From: Pedobacter sp. MC2016-05 | GTDB taxonomy: Bacteria > Bacteroidota > Bacteroidia > Sphingobacteriales > Sphingobacteriaceae | Assembly: GCF_026239735.1 (NCBI RefSeq) | Contig: NZ_JAPIVT010000010.1 | Span: 1 to 64,000, forward strand | Reading direction: 5' to 3' | DNA: 64,000 nucleotides | In this document: positions 25,344 through 34,440 of the stretch, one piece after another | Numbering within the stretch: the first letter of the stretch is position 1 | Layout of the letters: each line of letters begins with the position of its first letter | Notes under the pieces: generated by a model | Seen by the model: only the letters and a program-made list of their open reading frames with translations | Told to the model about the DNA's origin: nothing | Database searches by the model: none | Translations under genes and position numbers: made by a program

Positions 25344-27581
25344 CTACCATTCTTTGCTTAACATTTCCATTGCCTTATCAAGCAATTCATCCTTACCTTG
25401 TTTAATTCCATTTATAGTAGGATAAATTACCTCATCGATTTTTACACCAACTCTTTGTGTGGGTTTTCCATCAGGATAAAAAACACCAATGCCAGAAATC
25501 ATGGTTTTCAATCCGCCTGGTAAAACAATGTCACTCACATTTCCGTCGGCACCCGCAGTGGTACTGCCAATTACTTTCACGTTGGGCGAACTTTGGAAAG
25601 CCATAGTTGTATATTCTGCCTGGCTCTGAGAAATAGCGTTTACAATTACGACAACTTTCCCATTATAATTATCAGATGATTTTTTACCGTTGGGAACTGT
25701 TGCCCCAAATGCAAATGAGCCAGGATAAGCGACGCTCCCCAGGGTAAATTTTACAAAAGGTGTAGATAAACCCTTAATATAGTTGCCAAAAGTGAAAGGC
25801 ATAAATTCTGAAGGATAACAACGCATATCTATAATGATTCCCTTGGTGCTGGCAAAAAGTTTCTTGATATCAGGAAGCATTGCATTTTTATATTTGCCGG
25901 GAAAAACGTATCCCGTATTTTCATTAATGAGTTTAAACGGCTCCGCTTTTTCAAAGTCAGAATCCTTACCTCCACGGCCATATATTCTCATGGGTAAATC
26001 GTAACCAAACTGCTCACCATCGCGGTTTATCTTTAAATTCACATTTGCTTTATTTGCCCTGAGGATGTAATTGTTTGGTAGATCACGCAGTTGCGTATCA
26101 TAATTTGAGGCAGGCGTAAATGGAAGGAATTCGTTAATAAGTAAACCGACATCTTTCCCGTTGATTGCTGTAACTATATCTCCTATTTTTAATTTACTTT
26201 TTACATCAAGTGTATCTTTATATAAATCAGTTATCACCAGTTTATTTTCTATAAAGGTTGTTTGCAACGGTGGTGCATATTTACCTTTAAAATTAGTAAT
26301 CGCTGCGCTACCACCCCATAAATTTGCATGGGTATCATTTACGCAAGCAATTAATTTCAAGGCCGCTTTTCCATAGTCGAGCTCGTTTTTTGCATTTACA
26401 AACTCGGGTAAAGAAGTTTTTAATACCTGATTCCAGTCCTGGCCGATAACGTTTTTGTAAGGGAAAAAATAGTTAATCATTGACCAGTAACGGAAAAGCG
26501 ATAATAAGCGATAGCCTGCATCTGGATAAGTCATTTTTGAATAAGGCTTTTCATTTTTGAAAATCGGATTGCCTATCCCTGGAGTCATCCCGATGTAATA
26601 ACTATCGCCAGTGTTTCGGTTATCTCTTATAAAGCTGAGTTTACTTAATAGCGCCGGCTCTATTAAAGACTTGTCAAATAATGATCCGTAATCGGGCTTA
26701 ATCTGGTAGTGCTCTTGGGCTATTTTTTTGCAGCTTTTACAAACATCAGGTTTTGGGAGTTTAGTAAGGTAATTCTCCAGTACAACATTTAGTTCTTTAT
26801 TATTCTTAGCCTGTAAAACAGAAGGCAATAATCTAAAGAGTTCTGCGTCCCAGTTATAACCTCCTTGAGCAATAGCTGGATGGTGATATTTTAAAAAGCC
26901 CCAAAACTGCCCTGCAACTAATAAATTGGTTGATAGCTGATCGCTTAAATTGATTTCTTTTATTCCCGAACTGTTTGCAAATGCGGTGTCAAGATCGGCC
27001 TTAGCTACCATTATCTTTTTAAGTGCTGCCTTGTTTATAGGCTTATTATCTATGAAAATCTCAAAATTATCAAACCAGGCTTTTCCTTCGCCAACCAGTA
27101 AACCGCCAATGTGTAAAGCCCTTACCTCTTTGCTATCATAATCAAGCTTGATGGTATATTGTTTCCAATCTTTAGTACCACTCACACCTCTGTCTTGCAT
27201 ATTATCAAAACCAATAGATTGAACGTTTTTATCATCAATTCTCATCCATAAGCCTGCGTATCCCTTATTTACATTTTCTGTCTTGATGTAACCTCTCAAT
27301 TCTATGTTTTTACCTTCAAAATTCTGAGTAATCGGGTAGTCAATCACACCAAAATCAGCGCCAGTTCCTTTTTTTTCCAACAGGATGCTATACTTGCCAT
27401 GATGCTTAGTAACGCTATCAAGTAGTGCAGGATAGGCGGTTTTTTGTGACGCAAAGAAGGAGAAAGACCATCCTTCTGGCATATGAGTGTTGTTCAGTTT
27501 CTCGAAACTGCCGTTGATTTGAAATTGTGAATGAATTTTGCAAGAGATAAGCAAGAGCGCAAATAGTAAGTAGTGTTTCAT
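25344..27581 (-). CDS. S41-family peptidase (C-terminal-processing-like), lipoprotein
   Basis: A 745-residue envelope peptidase. The N-terminus MKHYLLFALLLISC ends in a plausible lipobox (LISC), so it may be anchored at Cys14. Residues about 20-180 form a carbohydrate-binding-like or jelly-roll domain (GYIKTENVNKGYAGLWMRIDD). A helical linker with CKSC near residue 275 follows. A PDZ domain lies near 455-530 (LKIGDIVTAINGKDV). The S41 catalytic core is near 600-720, with the likely nucleophile in NAISQSQAEYTTMAF and the following GSTTAGADGNVS. It is monocistronic and convergent with carB. The substrate is unknown. Confidence 0.85.
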   Translation of the reverse strand: MKHYLLFALLLISCKIHSQFQINGSFEKLNNTHMPEGWSFSFFASQKTAYPALLDSVTKHHGKYSILLEKKGTGADFGVIDYPITQNFEGKNIELRGYIKTENVNKGYAGLWMRIDDKNVQSIGFDNMQDRGVSGTKDWKQYTIKLDYDSKEVRALHIGGLLVGEGKAWFDNFEIFIDNKPINKAALKKIMVAKADLDTAFANSSGIKEINLSDQLSTNLLVAGQFWGFLKYHHPAIAQGGYNWDAELFRLLPSVLQAKNNKELNVVLENYLTKLPKPDVCKSCKKIAQEHYQIKPDYGSLFDKSLIEPALLSKLSFIRDNRNTGDSYYIGMTPGIGNPIFKNEKPYSKMTYPDAGYRLLSLFRYWSMINYFFPYKNVIGQDWNQVLKTSLPEFVNAKNELDYGKAALKLIACVNDTHANLWGGSAAITNFKGKYAPPLQTTFIENKLVITDLYKDTLDVKSKLKIGDIVTAINGKDVGLLINEFLPFTPASNYDTQLRDLPNNYILRANKANVNLKINRDGEQFGYDLPMRIYGRGGKDSDFEKAEPFKLINENTGYVFPGKYKNAMLPDIKKLFASTKGIIIDMRCYPSEFMPFTFGNYIKGLSTPFVKFTLGSVAYPGSFAFGATVPNGKKSSDNYNGKVVVIVNAISQSQAEYTTMAFQSSPNVKVIGSTTAGADGNVSDIVLPGGLKTMISGIGVFYPDGKPTQRVGVKIDEVIYPTINGIKQGKDELLDKAMEMLSKEW

Positions 27582-27798
27582 ATTTAGATCCTTGTATTTT
27601 AGGATGAGTAAGTAAATATAAACGCTTGAATTTATAATTGCTAAATCATTCTTGTTATTTTTTAGTCGGTTATTATATTATAAAACCAGGGTGTCAAATG
27701 TTATCAACAGTCACCTTGTAGAGGGATGTTAATTTTTTTTATACCTTGATGCAACGTTTTAGAATCCCGCCTGTCTTATAATCAGAATATTCAAAATT

Positions 27799-28356
27799 TT
27801 GGAAACCGTTTACGTAGATAAAAACCTAGAGCTAGTTAAAGCATGCATGCAGGGCAGCCGGGCAGCACAGTTTGATTTATACAAACTGTATGCAAAGGCG
27901 ATGTATAATGTGGCGTTACGAATTCTGAATTATGAAGAAGAGGCTGAAGATGTTTTACAAGAATCTTTTTTAGATGCATTTACCAGGATTGTAGATTTTA
28001 GACAGGAAACTACTTTCGGGCTTTGGCTCAAGCAGATTGTAATCAACAAATCGATCAATTATCTGCGCAAGCGTAAATTTGAATTTGTTGGAACGGAAGA
28101 GTTATCAGAAATACCTGATGAAATTTCTGCCGATGAATATGAAGTGAAATTGCAAGCCGACGAGGTTAGGAATGCCATTTCAGAACTTCCCGATGGCTAT
28201 AGAGTGGTATTAAGTTTGTATCTATTAGAAGGTTACGACCACGAAGAAATTGCACATATTTTAAAAATAAGCGAAAACACAAGTCGCACACAATACATGA
28301 GGGCGAAGAAAAAGTTAAAAAGTATTTTAGAACAGAAAGGGATGAGAGATGAATAA
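27799..28356 (+). CDS. ECF-type RNA polymerase sigma factor
   Basis: A 185-residue sigma-70-like factor with only regions 2 and 4. Region 2 is near residues 25-90 (YNVALRILNYEEEAEDVLQESFLDAF), region 4 near 125-180 (ISELPDGYRVVLSLYLLEGYDHEEIAHIL, SENTSRTQYMRAKKKLK). The frame begins with TTG at 27799; the first in-frame ATG would cut 16 residues, including part of region 2, so TTG is the better start. Its stop lies within the next gene (8-base overlap), which encodes a membrane anti-sigma-like protein. It probably controls the secreted repeat protein at 29049 and its own operon. Confidence 0.9.
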   Translation: METVYVDKNLELVKACMQGSRAAQFDLYKLYAKAMYNVALRILNYEEEAEDVLQESFLDAFTRIVDFRQETTFGLWLKQIVINKSINYLRKRKFEFVGTEELSEIPDEISADEYEVKLQADEVRNAISELPDGYRVVLSLYLLEGYDHEEIAHILKISENTSRTQYMRAKKKLKSILEQKGMRDE

Positions 28357-28894
28357 TAGATTAGAAACTTTTGTTAAAGAAAACCGGAAGGCTTTTGATG
28401 TAATGGAGCCTCCCGTGGGGCTTTGGGCCAAAATAGAGCTAGAGTTAGATTCAAAACAAAATCAAGTAAAACAAGATAAAAAAAAACCTGTAAAGCTGTA
28501 TTTATGGATGAGTGTAGCCGCCAGTTTGGTAGTGGTTTTCGGTTTAGTGTGGTTGTACGCCGGAAGGTTGCAAAACAAAGATTTAGAAATCGCTGATGTT
28601 AACGAAGCCTACGCAAAGAAAGAGGTTCATTTTACGGGATTAATCACCGAGAAAAGAGATAGCCTGGCCATTTTCGCATCGGCAAACCCAGAGCTTTATA
28701 AAAAATTTACTGCTGATTTGGCAAAATTAGATGAAGAATATGAACGTTTAAGATTGGAGCTTCCGACATCGCCTAACCAAACTTTCGTAGTTAAAGCAAT
28801 GGTTAAAAACCGCGAAATCCAGTTGCAACTTTTAAAACAACAATTGCTAATCATTAATCAGGTAGACGATTATAAAAAAGTAAACCAGATTTAG
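28349..28894 (+). CDS. Probable anti-sigma factor, single-pass membrane protein
   Basis: A 181-residue protein with a cytoplasmic N-terminal part of about 48 residues (ENRKAFDVMEPPVGLWAKIELELD), one transmembrane helix near residues 50-70 (LYLWMSVAASLVVVFGLVWLYAG) and an extracytoplasmic, Lys/Glu-rich helical region. This layout and the 8-base overlap with the ECF sigma gene point to an anti-sigma factor, although no zinc-binding ASD motif is present. The short FDVMEPPVGLWAKIE segment is common in Bacteroidota anti-sigma partners. The role is inferred from topology and position. Confidence 0.72.
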   Translation: MNNRLETFVKENRKAFDVMEPPVGLWAKIELELDSKQNQVKQDKKKPVKLYLWMSVAASLVVVFGLVWLYAGRLQNKDLEIADVNEAYAKKEVHFTGLITEKRDSLAIFASANPELYKKFTADLAKLDEEYERLRLELPTSPNQTFVVKAMVKNREIQLQLLKQQLLIINQVDDYKKVNQI

Positions 28895-28943
28895 AAGAAG
28901 TAAAAAGTCAACAGTAGAAAGTGTAAAGTTTTGGAACCCGGTC

Positions 28944-28972
28944 TTGATACTTGATACTAACTACTTGATACT
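28944..28972. repeat. Three TTGATACT direct repeats
   Basis: TTGATACT occurs at 28944-28951, 28951-28958 and 28965-28972, phased by 7 and 14 bases. It lies between the sigma operon and the secreted repeat protein gene, and could be regulatory or mere low-complexity filler. Confidence 0.5.
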
Positions 28973-29048
28973 AATAAAATACGCTCACAACATTTCAAAG
29001 CAAAACCGGTCGGCGGGTGGAGCAAATAAATGTTTAACAATTAACAAC

Positions 29049-30335
29049 ATGAAAACAATTAAAATATTTTTAGCCTTAGTGGCTTTGATTGCCGGTAAAG
29101 CGAATGCGCAACAGACTGTAATGGTAACAACATCAGACAATACCTATGCAGTGAATAAAACTTCGGTATCTCTTAACAATAATGTAACTGTGAGCGCCGA
29201 TGTTCAATCGGGTGCTGATGCCGAACGGTCGAAAAGTTTTTCAAAAAGCTTTAGCGTTGATAATAGCGATAAAGTAAACTTGAACAATCAATATGGCTCT
29301 GTGGTGGTAAAAACCTGGGATAGAAAAGAAGTTAAAGTAGATATAGACATTAAAGCGTTTAGCAATTCGGATAATGATGTGCAGAAATTGCTGGATGCTG
29401 TAAATATTGATGCTACTAAAAGTGGTGATGTGGTTTCGATAAGAACCAATTTGGCTGATAGAAGTGGCCGTTGGGGAAGAGGTGTAAGAAATGGGGTAAC
29501 AACCTGGCGACGAGAAGTGAAAATTAATTATGTGGTATACATGCCGGCCTCAAACCCGCTATCTGTTTTGCAGCAATATGGTAATGTTGAAGTAGGGAAT
29601 TTCTCCGGACCAACCTCATTAAAAGTACAATATGGAAACTTGGTTGCAGGAAATTTAAATAACAGCAACAATTACATTAATGTTCAGTACGGCAAGTGCG
29701 ATATTCAGGATATGAATGCTGCTGTAGTTAAACATGAGTACAACGGCCCGGTAACTATCGGTGCTGTAGGAACTTTAGAGTTAGATGCTGAGTACGTTGG
29801 CGTAAATATCAACACCATCCGAAGATCGGCAGATATCAAAGTCCAGTATGGTAAAGGTTTAACAGTAGGTAACATTGGCGGAAACCTGCTGTTAAGTGCC
29901 GAATATGCTAAAGTAAACATCAATACTGTAAAAGGGAATACTGTAGTTAAACAGGCTTATGGCGATTTAAATATTGCTGCAGCGGGCAAAATAGCAGTTA
30001 ATGCAGAATATTCAAATGTAAATCTGGGTACGCTTAATGGCGATGCCAATATTAATATGGATTACAACAGGTTAAACGTAAACGAAATTACTCCAGCCTG
30101 CAAAAGCTTCACTTTCGGGGGCGAATATGTTTCCGTAGGGCTTGGTTTCGCTGATCGATTTAATGGGAACTTCAACGTTTCAACTTCATATGCAGGCTTT
30201 AAATATGGCGCTAATGTTACCTCCAGTTTAGTGAGCAGGGATGACGAAACCAAAAAATATGCAGGCAAAATTGGTAGCGGCGGTGGAGCAAATGTTAACG
30301 TTAAAACCGAATACGGGTCAATTACTTTTAAATAG
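29049..30335 (+). CDS. Secreted DUF4097-like beta-solenoid protein
   Basis: A 428-residue exported protein. I use the Met at 29049, which gives a signal peptide (MKTIKIFLALVALIAGKANAQ); the longer frame to 28944 starts with TTG in filler DNA. After residue 60 the chain reads as short beta-strand repeats with QYG or EYxxV at regular spacing (LNNQYGSVVVKTWDRKEVKV, LQQYGNVEVGNF, VQYGNLVAGNL, VQYGKCDI, AEYAKVNINTV), like DUF4097/putative auto-transporter adhesin solenoids. It follows an ECF sigma/anti-sigma pair and is probably part of that cell-surface stress regulon. Its function is unknown. Confidence 0.75.
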   Translation: MKTIKIFLALVALIAGKANAQQTVMVTTSDNTYAVNKTSVSLNNNVTVSADVQSGADAERSKSFSKSFSVDNSDKVNLNNQYGSVVVKTWDRKEVKVDIDIKAFSNSDNDVQKLLDAVNIDATKSGDVVSIRTNLADRSGRWGRGVRNGVTTWRREVKINYVVYMPASNPLSVLQQYGNVEVGNFSGPTSLKVQYGNLVAGNLNNSNNYINVQYGKCDIQDMNAAVVKHEYNGPVTIGAVGTLELDAEYVGVNINTIRRSADIKVQYGKGLTVGNIGGNLLLSAEYAKVNINTVKGNTVVKQAYGDLNIAAAGKIAVNAEYSNVNLGTLNGDANINMDYNRLNVNEITPACKSFTFGGEYVSVGLGFADRFNGNFNVSTSYAGFKYGANVTSSLVSRDDETKKYAGKIGSGGGANVNVKTEYGSITFK

Positions 30336-30424
30336 TTTTTAGAGGCCAGCTTAATTGCAATGATCGCCATTTGGGCTAAGCCGAGAAATTTTTGCACAAG
30401 AAAATAATCACCAAACAAACTAAG

Positions 30425-30456
30425 AGTCTTGCTGGAAATTCAGTAAGACTTTTTTG
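30425..30456 (+). terminator. Intrinsic terminator after the DUF4097-like gene
   Basis: AGTCTTGCTG (30425-30434) pairs with CAGTAAGACT (30441-30450), with one G-U pair, a GAAATT loop and a following TTTTTT. Confidence 0.75.
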
Positions 30457-30463
30457 TTTAATG

Positions 30464-30491
30464 TTGCATTGGCGTATTTGATTTATCTTTG
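30464..30491 (+). promoter_or_regulatory. Complete Bacteroidota promoter ahead of a pseudogene
   Basis: TTG at 30464-30466, 17 bases, then TATCTTTG at 30484-30491. This fits the -33/-7 consensus TTG-N17-23-TAnnTTTG and sits 6 bases before the ATG of the remnant at 30498. Confidence 0.6.
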
Positions 30492-30497
30492 CTGCTC

Positions 30498-30809
30498 ATG
30501 AAAACATATTTTTTCTGGAAATATGCTTAGAAAGGCGTTCGTTTAATAGGCATTGCACAAGATGCTCCACTTTCAGTAAAATATTTTCAAGCGAAGAACA
30601 ATTATCAATACGAAATTGTAAGTTGAAGCAAGGCTGATATCGCAAAGCTTAATATTAACAACGGCTTCCCTTCAAATATTCTAGTAGATAGAAACTGTAA
30701 AATCATCGCCGCAATGGCTAACATCTCTTTTGTTGATCAAGAATTCAAAGAAAAATCAATTCTATTTGAAGAGAGGCTGGTACAAGCACTCGGTAATAAT
30801 CGGTCATGA
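30498..30809 (+). pseudogene. Decayed TlpA-like thioredoxin-fold gene
   Basis: One frame of 104 codons from ATG 30498 to TGA 30807 is broken by TAG at 30528 and TGA at 30624. The translated pieces resemble the TlpA/ResA family: an FW near the start, KGVRLIGIAQDAPLSVKYFQ (the usual strand before the extra helix) and NGFPSNILVDRNCKIIA (the cis-Pro FPT-like and ID.NG.I motif). The section that should carry the CxxC redox site is missing, as if deleted. The intact promoter and the terminator after the previous gene are still in place. This explains most of the 550-base gap between 30336 and 30885. Confidence 0.7.
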
Positions 30810-30885
30810 CTTAAATTCGATGTTCCTTATTGCTAAGCATTAAGGGTAAATACTTACCTTGCTTAACCATCAGCACATCCCTAAT

Positions 30886-31515
30886 ATGAAGTCATCTCCT
30901 GCTATAAAAATGTACTTGACATTCGGCGCCGCCGTGGTCTGGTTTGCTTTAGTTTTGCAATTTATAGTGAGTTTAAAAGCTGCTGAGTATGATTTTCTAT
31001 CAACTACTGAATTATACTTATCCTTTTTTACCATTACTACAAACATTACAGTAGCCATTTGCCTTACTACAATAATTCTGTTTAGCAAAACTAAATTAGG
31101 AGTATTCTTTTCCCAGCCATCAACACAAACAGCAATAACGGTTTACATTGTTGTAGTAGGCATAATTTACAATGTTTTGTTACGGGGTTTACTTAGCCCT
31201 GTGGGATGGGCCAGGGTTGCTGACGAATTGCTCCATGTTGTTAACCCATTAATATTTCTAGGGTTTTGGATGTTATTCGTCAACAAGCAAACGCTGCAAT
31301 ATAAAGCTGCTTTCGTTTGGCTGCTTTATCCATTGGCCTACATTATGTTTATTGTCATCCGTGGATATTTAATCAACCAGTACCCTTACCCGTTTATCAA
31401 TGTGGTTGATTTGGGCTATCCAAAAGCTCTAGCGAACGCCTTTGGCTGCCTGTTTCTTTTTTGGATACTTTCCTTATTGCTGATTTGGGTTGGGAAGAAG
31501 CTTGCTAAACGTTAA
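30886..31515 (+). CDS. Pr6Pr-family membrane protein
   Basis: A 209-residue integral membrane protein with about six transmembrane helices. The motifs FSLxFTITTNITVA-like (YLSFFTITTNITVAICL), LRGLLSPVGWARVADELLHVVNPLIFLGFWML and YPLAYIMFIVIRG...YPYPFINV match the Pr6Pr family of unknown function. I begin at ATG 30886 (MKSSPAIKMYLTFG) rather than the TTG nine codons upstream. Its last 4 bases overlap the stop of the convergent bestrophin gene. No partner can be inferred. Confidence 0.82.
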   Translation: MKSSPAIKMYLTFGAAVVWFALVLQFIVSLKAAEYDFLSTTELYLSFFTITTNITVAICLTTIILFSKTKLGVFFSQPSTQTAITVYIVVVGIIYNVLLRGLLSPVGWARVADELLHVVNPLIFLGFWMLFVNKQTLQYKAAFVWLLYPLAYIMFIVIRGYLINQYPYPFINVVDLGYPKALANAFGCLFLFWILSLLLIWVGKKLAKR

Positions 31516-32402
31516 AGTACATATTCTTCGTTGATGGGTTTTATAGGCTCAGGAATTTCATTTTCCTCCATCATTTGCAGCAGATTAATTTCAATTGTTC
31601 TGGTAATCTGATTTAATGGAATTCCTGCAGAATTATTCTCAAACGGATCAACCAGGCTCATTCCATTGATTTGGGTAGATACAAAAACAAACCCAATTAA
31701 CCAGCCTAAAAATATTGACGCCGGTCCTGCATCCTGACTGATTACTAAAGTAAAAGTAACCACGAATAACCAAATAAAAACCTTTGTTAAATAGGAATAG
31801 GTAGTTGGGAAAATGGTGTTTTTTATCCTTTCGCTCATCCCCATCGAATCCGAGAAACGCACTAACATTTCGTTAATTTCAATAAATCTAAACCCATCAA
31901 TATGGTTTCCTTTCGACAACCTTTGCAGGTCTCGTGATTGAATATTTAAAATAGCATTATGCGCATTGTTATGCTTTTCAATTTCCTTCAGATCTTCTTT
32001 GGGTAGGTACTTGATGTATATCTCATCAACGGTTCCTCGCAGGCTTGCCTTTAAAGCATATAAAAATGCAATATGCCTACAAATCATCCGCTTTGCGGTA
32101 GCCGGGTCTTCGTCAACATAATTAAGCAAAGCCCTTGTAAAAGACCGTGAATCATTTACCAGTGCACCCCAAATTTTGCGGGCTTCCCACCACCTGTCGT
32201 AAGCCTGGTTATTATTAAAACCGATAAAAAATGCTATCGCTGTACCCAAAACAGTTGGAATAATGGTCGGGATGACGAAATGGTGGGCAATCAGATATTC
32301 TCTAATGAAGTATGCTGCGGTGCAGGAAGCGATCATGATTAAATCAACATGCCAGGTATTTCTTAAAATTCTACTAAGTCTAATGTTTTGTATTAAAAGC
32401 AT
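31512..32402 (-). CDS. Bestrophin-family anion channel
   Basis: A 296-residue membrane protein of the bestrophin/UPF0187 family, which forms pentameric chloride-permeable or other ion channels. The N-terminal helices (residues about 17-60) are followed by the signature FFIGFNNNQAYDRWWEARKIWGALVNDSRSF near residues 58-88. The C-terminal part holds two more membrane helices (TKVFIWLFVVTFTLVIS, ASIFLGWLIGFVFVSTQ) and DPFENNSAGIPLNQITRTIEINLLQM, which is also conserved. It is monocistronic. Ion selectivity cannot be read from the sequence. Confidence 0.92.
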   Translation of the reverse strand: MLLIQNIRLSRILRNTWHVDLIMIASCTAAYFIREYLIAHHFVIPTIIPTVLGTAIAFFIGFNNNQAYDRWWEARKIWGALVNDSRSFTRALLNYVDEDPATAKRMICRHIAFLYALKASLRGTVDEIYIKYLPKEDLKEIEKHNNAHNAILNIQSRDLQRLSKGNHIDGFRFIEINEMLVRFSDSMGMSERIKNTIFPTTYSYLTKVFIWLFVVTFTLVISQDAGPASIFLGWLIGFVFVSTQINGMSLVDPFENNSAGIPLNQITRTIEINLLQMMEENEIPEPIKPINEEYVL

Positions 32403-32540
32403 ATCATGTTTAATGGAGATTGAAAATACAAAACAAATGCTGAAATGTTTGCTTGTGTAACAAATATAGTTACTAAGAGTGCAGGTTGCCGATTGTCATG
32501 CAAATGTTTATATTGGGAAACCAAATATTCCTAACATCTC

Positions 32541-34064
32541 ATGAGCGAAACTTCACCAAAGAACAATATCTTTAAAGTAATCGGTGCCTCGTCACTCGGC
32601 ACATTAATCGAATGGTATGATTTCTACATTTTCGGCAGCTTAGCTGTTATTATTGGCCATCAACTTTTTCCAGAGGATGCAGGTGCTTCAGCTTTAATTA
32701 ATACATTAGCTATTTTTGCAGCAGGATTTATCGTGCGACCATTTGGTGCATTGGTTTTTGGTCGCCTGGGCGATTTAATTGGCCGAAAATATACGTTCCT
32801 GTTAACCTTAGTATTAATGGGAGGGTCTACTTTTTTTATCGGTTTAATTCCATCTTACAAAAGCATCGGCTATGCAGCGCCTATTTTAGTGCTGATTTTA
32901 CGCTTAATTCAAGGCTTGGCGCTCGGTGGCGAATATGGTGGTGCTGCAACTTATGTAGCGGAGCACGCACCAAAAGATAAACGCGGATTTTTTACCAGCT
33001 GGATTCAAACTACGGCTACTTTAGGGCTGTTTTTGTCGCTCGGCGTTATTGTGATTACCAAGAACATTTTGGGTGCCGAAACTTTTGGCGACTGGGGCTG
33101 GAGAATCCCATTCCTCCTTTCTATTTTATTGGTTGTAGTGTCTATCTATATCCGGATGAAGATGCACGAATCGCCGATGTTTTCTAAGTTGAAAGCAGAA
33201 GGCAACATCTCTAAAAATCCATTGAAAGAAAGTTTCAATAACAAAGCCAATTTTAAAATGGTGCTGCTCGCCCTTTTTGGAGCAACGATGGGGCAGGGTG
33301 TAATTTGGTATACGGGTCAGTTTTATGCGCAATCGTTTTTAGAAAATACCTGTAAGCTAGATTTTAACGATTCACGCTATATTTTACTTTGGGGAATTGC
33401 TTTTGCGACACCTTTTTTTGTAATATTCGGAGCCTGGAGCGACAAAGTTGGCCGGAAGTGGATCATGTTGAGTGGAATGCTTTTGGGCATCATCTTTTAT
33501 CGCCCAATCTATCAAACATTTTTAGATGATACCGATTTTAGCAAGGTAGAACAAAGCGATATTTTAACCTCAAAAGCTCTCCCTTCAAGCGCCTTGTTAA
33601 TTGGCAACAGCACTGATAGCTTAAGAACTTCGGCTACTCAAATAATTCTGAAAAATGGAGCGAGCTTTAACATGGTAAAAACGGATACCGTATCGAGTCA
33701 GCGGGGCATCCTTTCGGGAGGCGAAATGTTAAAAGACAAAGTGCTGCCAATACCCGTTTTTTGGAAATTTGTAGGCCTGATTTTCTTTCAGATTTTACTG
33801 GTAACCATGGTTTATGGTCCAATTGCTGCATTTCTGGTTGAGCTTTTCCCGACAAAAATCCGCTACACTTCCATGTCGCTTCCATATCACATTGGCAATG
33901 GTGTTTTCGGGGGATTAGTACCTTTTATTGCTACCTTGATTGCCAGTTTTGCTGGGTCAACGCCATTGTCTGGTTTATGGTATCCCATCGGAATTGCCGC
34001 ATTGAGCTTGATCATAGGAACCATTTATCTATCAAACAAAAAGGACGACAGTATTAACGATTAA
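32541..34064 (+). CDS. MFS transporter, metabolite:H+ symporter (MHS) type
   Basis: A 507-residue, 12-helix transporter. The MHS signature is clear: SSLGTLIEWYDFYIFGSLA at the N-terminus, RPFGALVFGRLGDLIGRKYTF near residue 75, and RLIQGLALGGEYGGAATYVAEHAPKDKRGF near 120-150. It should carry a carboxylate or an osmolyte with protons. A soluble loop of about 75 residues (roughly 325-400) interrupts the helices between TM8 and TM9, longer than usual for the family. Ten bases downstream is a small two-helix protein gene, so the two form an operon. Confidence 0.9.
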   Translation: MSETSPKNNIFKVIGASSLGTLIEWYDFYIFGSLAVIIGHQLFPEDAGASALINTLAIFAAGFIVRPFGALVFGRLGDLIGRKYTFLLTLVLMGGSTFFIGLIPSYKSIGYAAPILVLILRLIQGLALGGEYGGAATYVAEHAPKDKRGFFTSWIQTTATLGLFLSLGVIVITKNILGAETFGDWGWRIPFLLSILLVVVSIYIRMKMHESPMFSKLKAEGNISKNPLKESFNNKANFKMVLLALFGATMGQGVIWYTGQFYAQSFLENTCKLDFNDSRYILLWGIAFATPFFVIFGAWSDKVGRKWIMLSGMLLGIIFYRPIYQTFLDDTDFSKVEQSDILTSKALPSSALLIGNSTDSLRTSATQIILKNGASFNMVKTDTVSSQRGILSGGEMLKDKVLPIPVFWKFVGLIFFQILLVTMVYGPIAAFLVELFPTKIRYTSMSLPYHIGNGVFGGLVPFIATLIASFAGSTPLSGLWYPIGIAALSLIIGTIYLSNKKDDSIND

Positions 34065-34074
34065 CTATTTTACA

Positions 34075-34326
34075 ATGAATGCGTTAAAGAAATTTTTAGG
34101 TTTAGTTTGGATGATTTTAGGGCCGGTTGCGATGACTTTTTTGTTTATTCAGGCGGTAGAAAAAGTGGGCTTAACCCATACTGATATTGAACGAACAAAT
34201 ACCATGTTACAATGGGGGATTATTCTTTTTATCTTCTTGCCGATTAGTTTAGGGCTGATGATTTTTGGGTTTTATGCATGGAAGGGCGAATACGAACGGT
34301 TGCCGGAAAGTTCTGAGGATATTTAG
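34075..34326 (+). CDS. Small two-helix membrane protein linked to the MHS transporter
   Basis: An 83-residue protein with two transmembrane helices (about residues 8-25 and 46-68), an extracytoplasmic loop with TDIERTNTM, and an acidic C-terminus (YERLPESSEDI). It starts 10 bases after the MHS transporter stop. Small proteins of this layout recur behind such transporters in Bacteroidota as I recall; they may help fold or regulate the transporter. No motif gives a function. Downstream, 34327-34440 holds short direct repeats TTGCCACGGAA but no clear terminator. Confidence 0.7.
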   Translation: MNALKKFLGLVWMILGPVAMTFLFIQAVEKVGLTHTDIERTNTMLQWGIILFIFLPISLGLMIFGFYAWKGEYERLPESSEDI

Positions 34327-34440
34327 CATTTTGCCACGGAAACACGGATTGCCACGGAAAAATAACATTCAAGGCTTAGGTTGACGGCTATGGTTTATAA
34401 TGAGCGCAGGCGTAAAGGCTTGAGACTTATACTTGAACTT

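Noticed and set aside
34327..34440. TTGCCACGGAA direct repeats as a possible regulatory site
   Set aside because: They lie between convergent genes where no promoter is expected, and resemble common intergenic filler.
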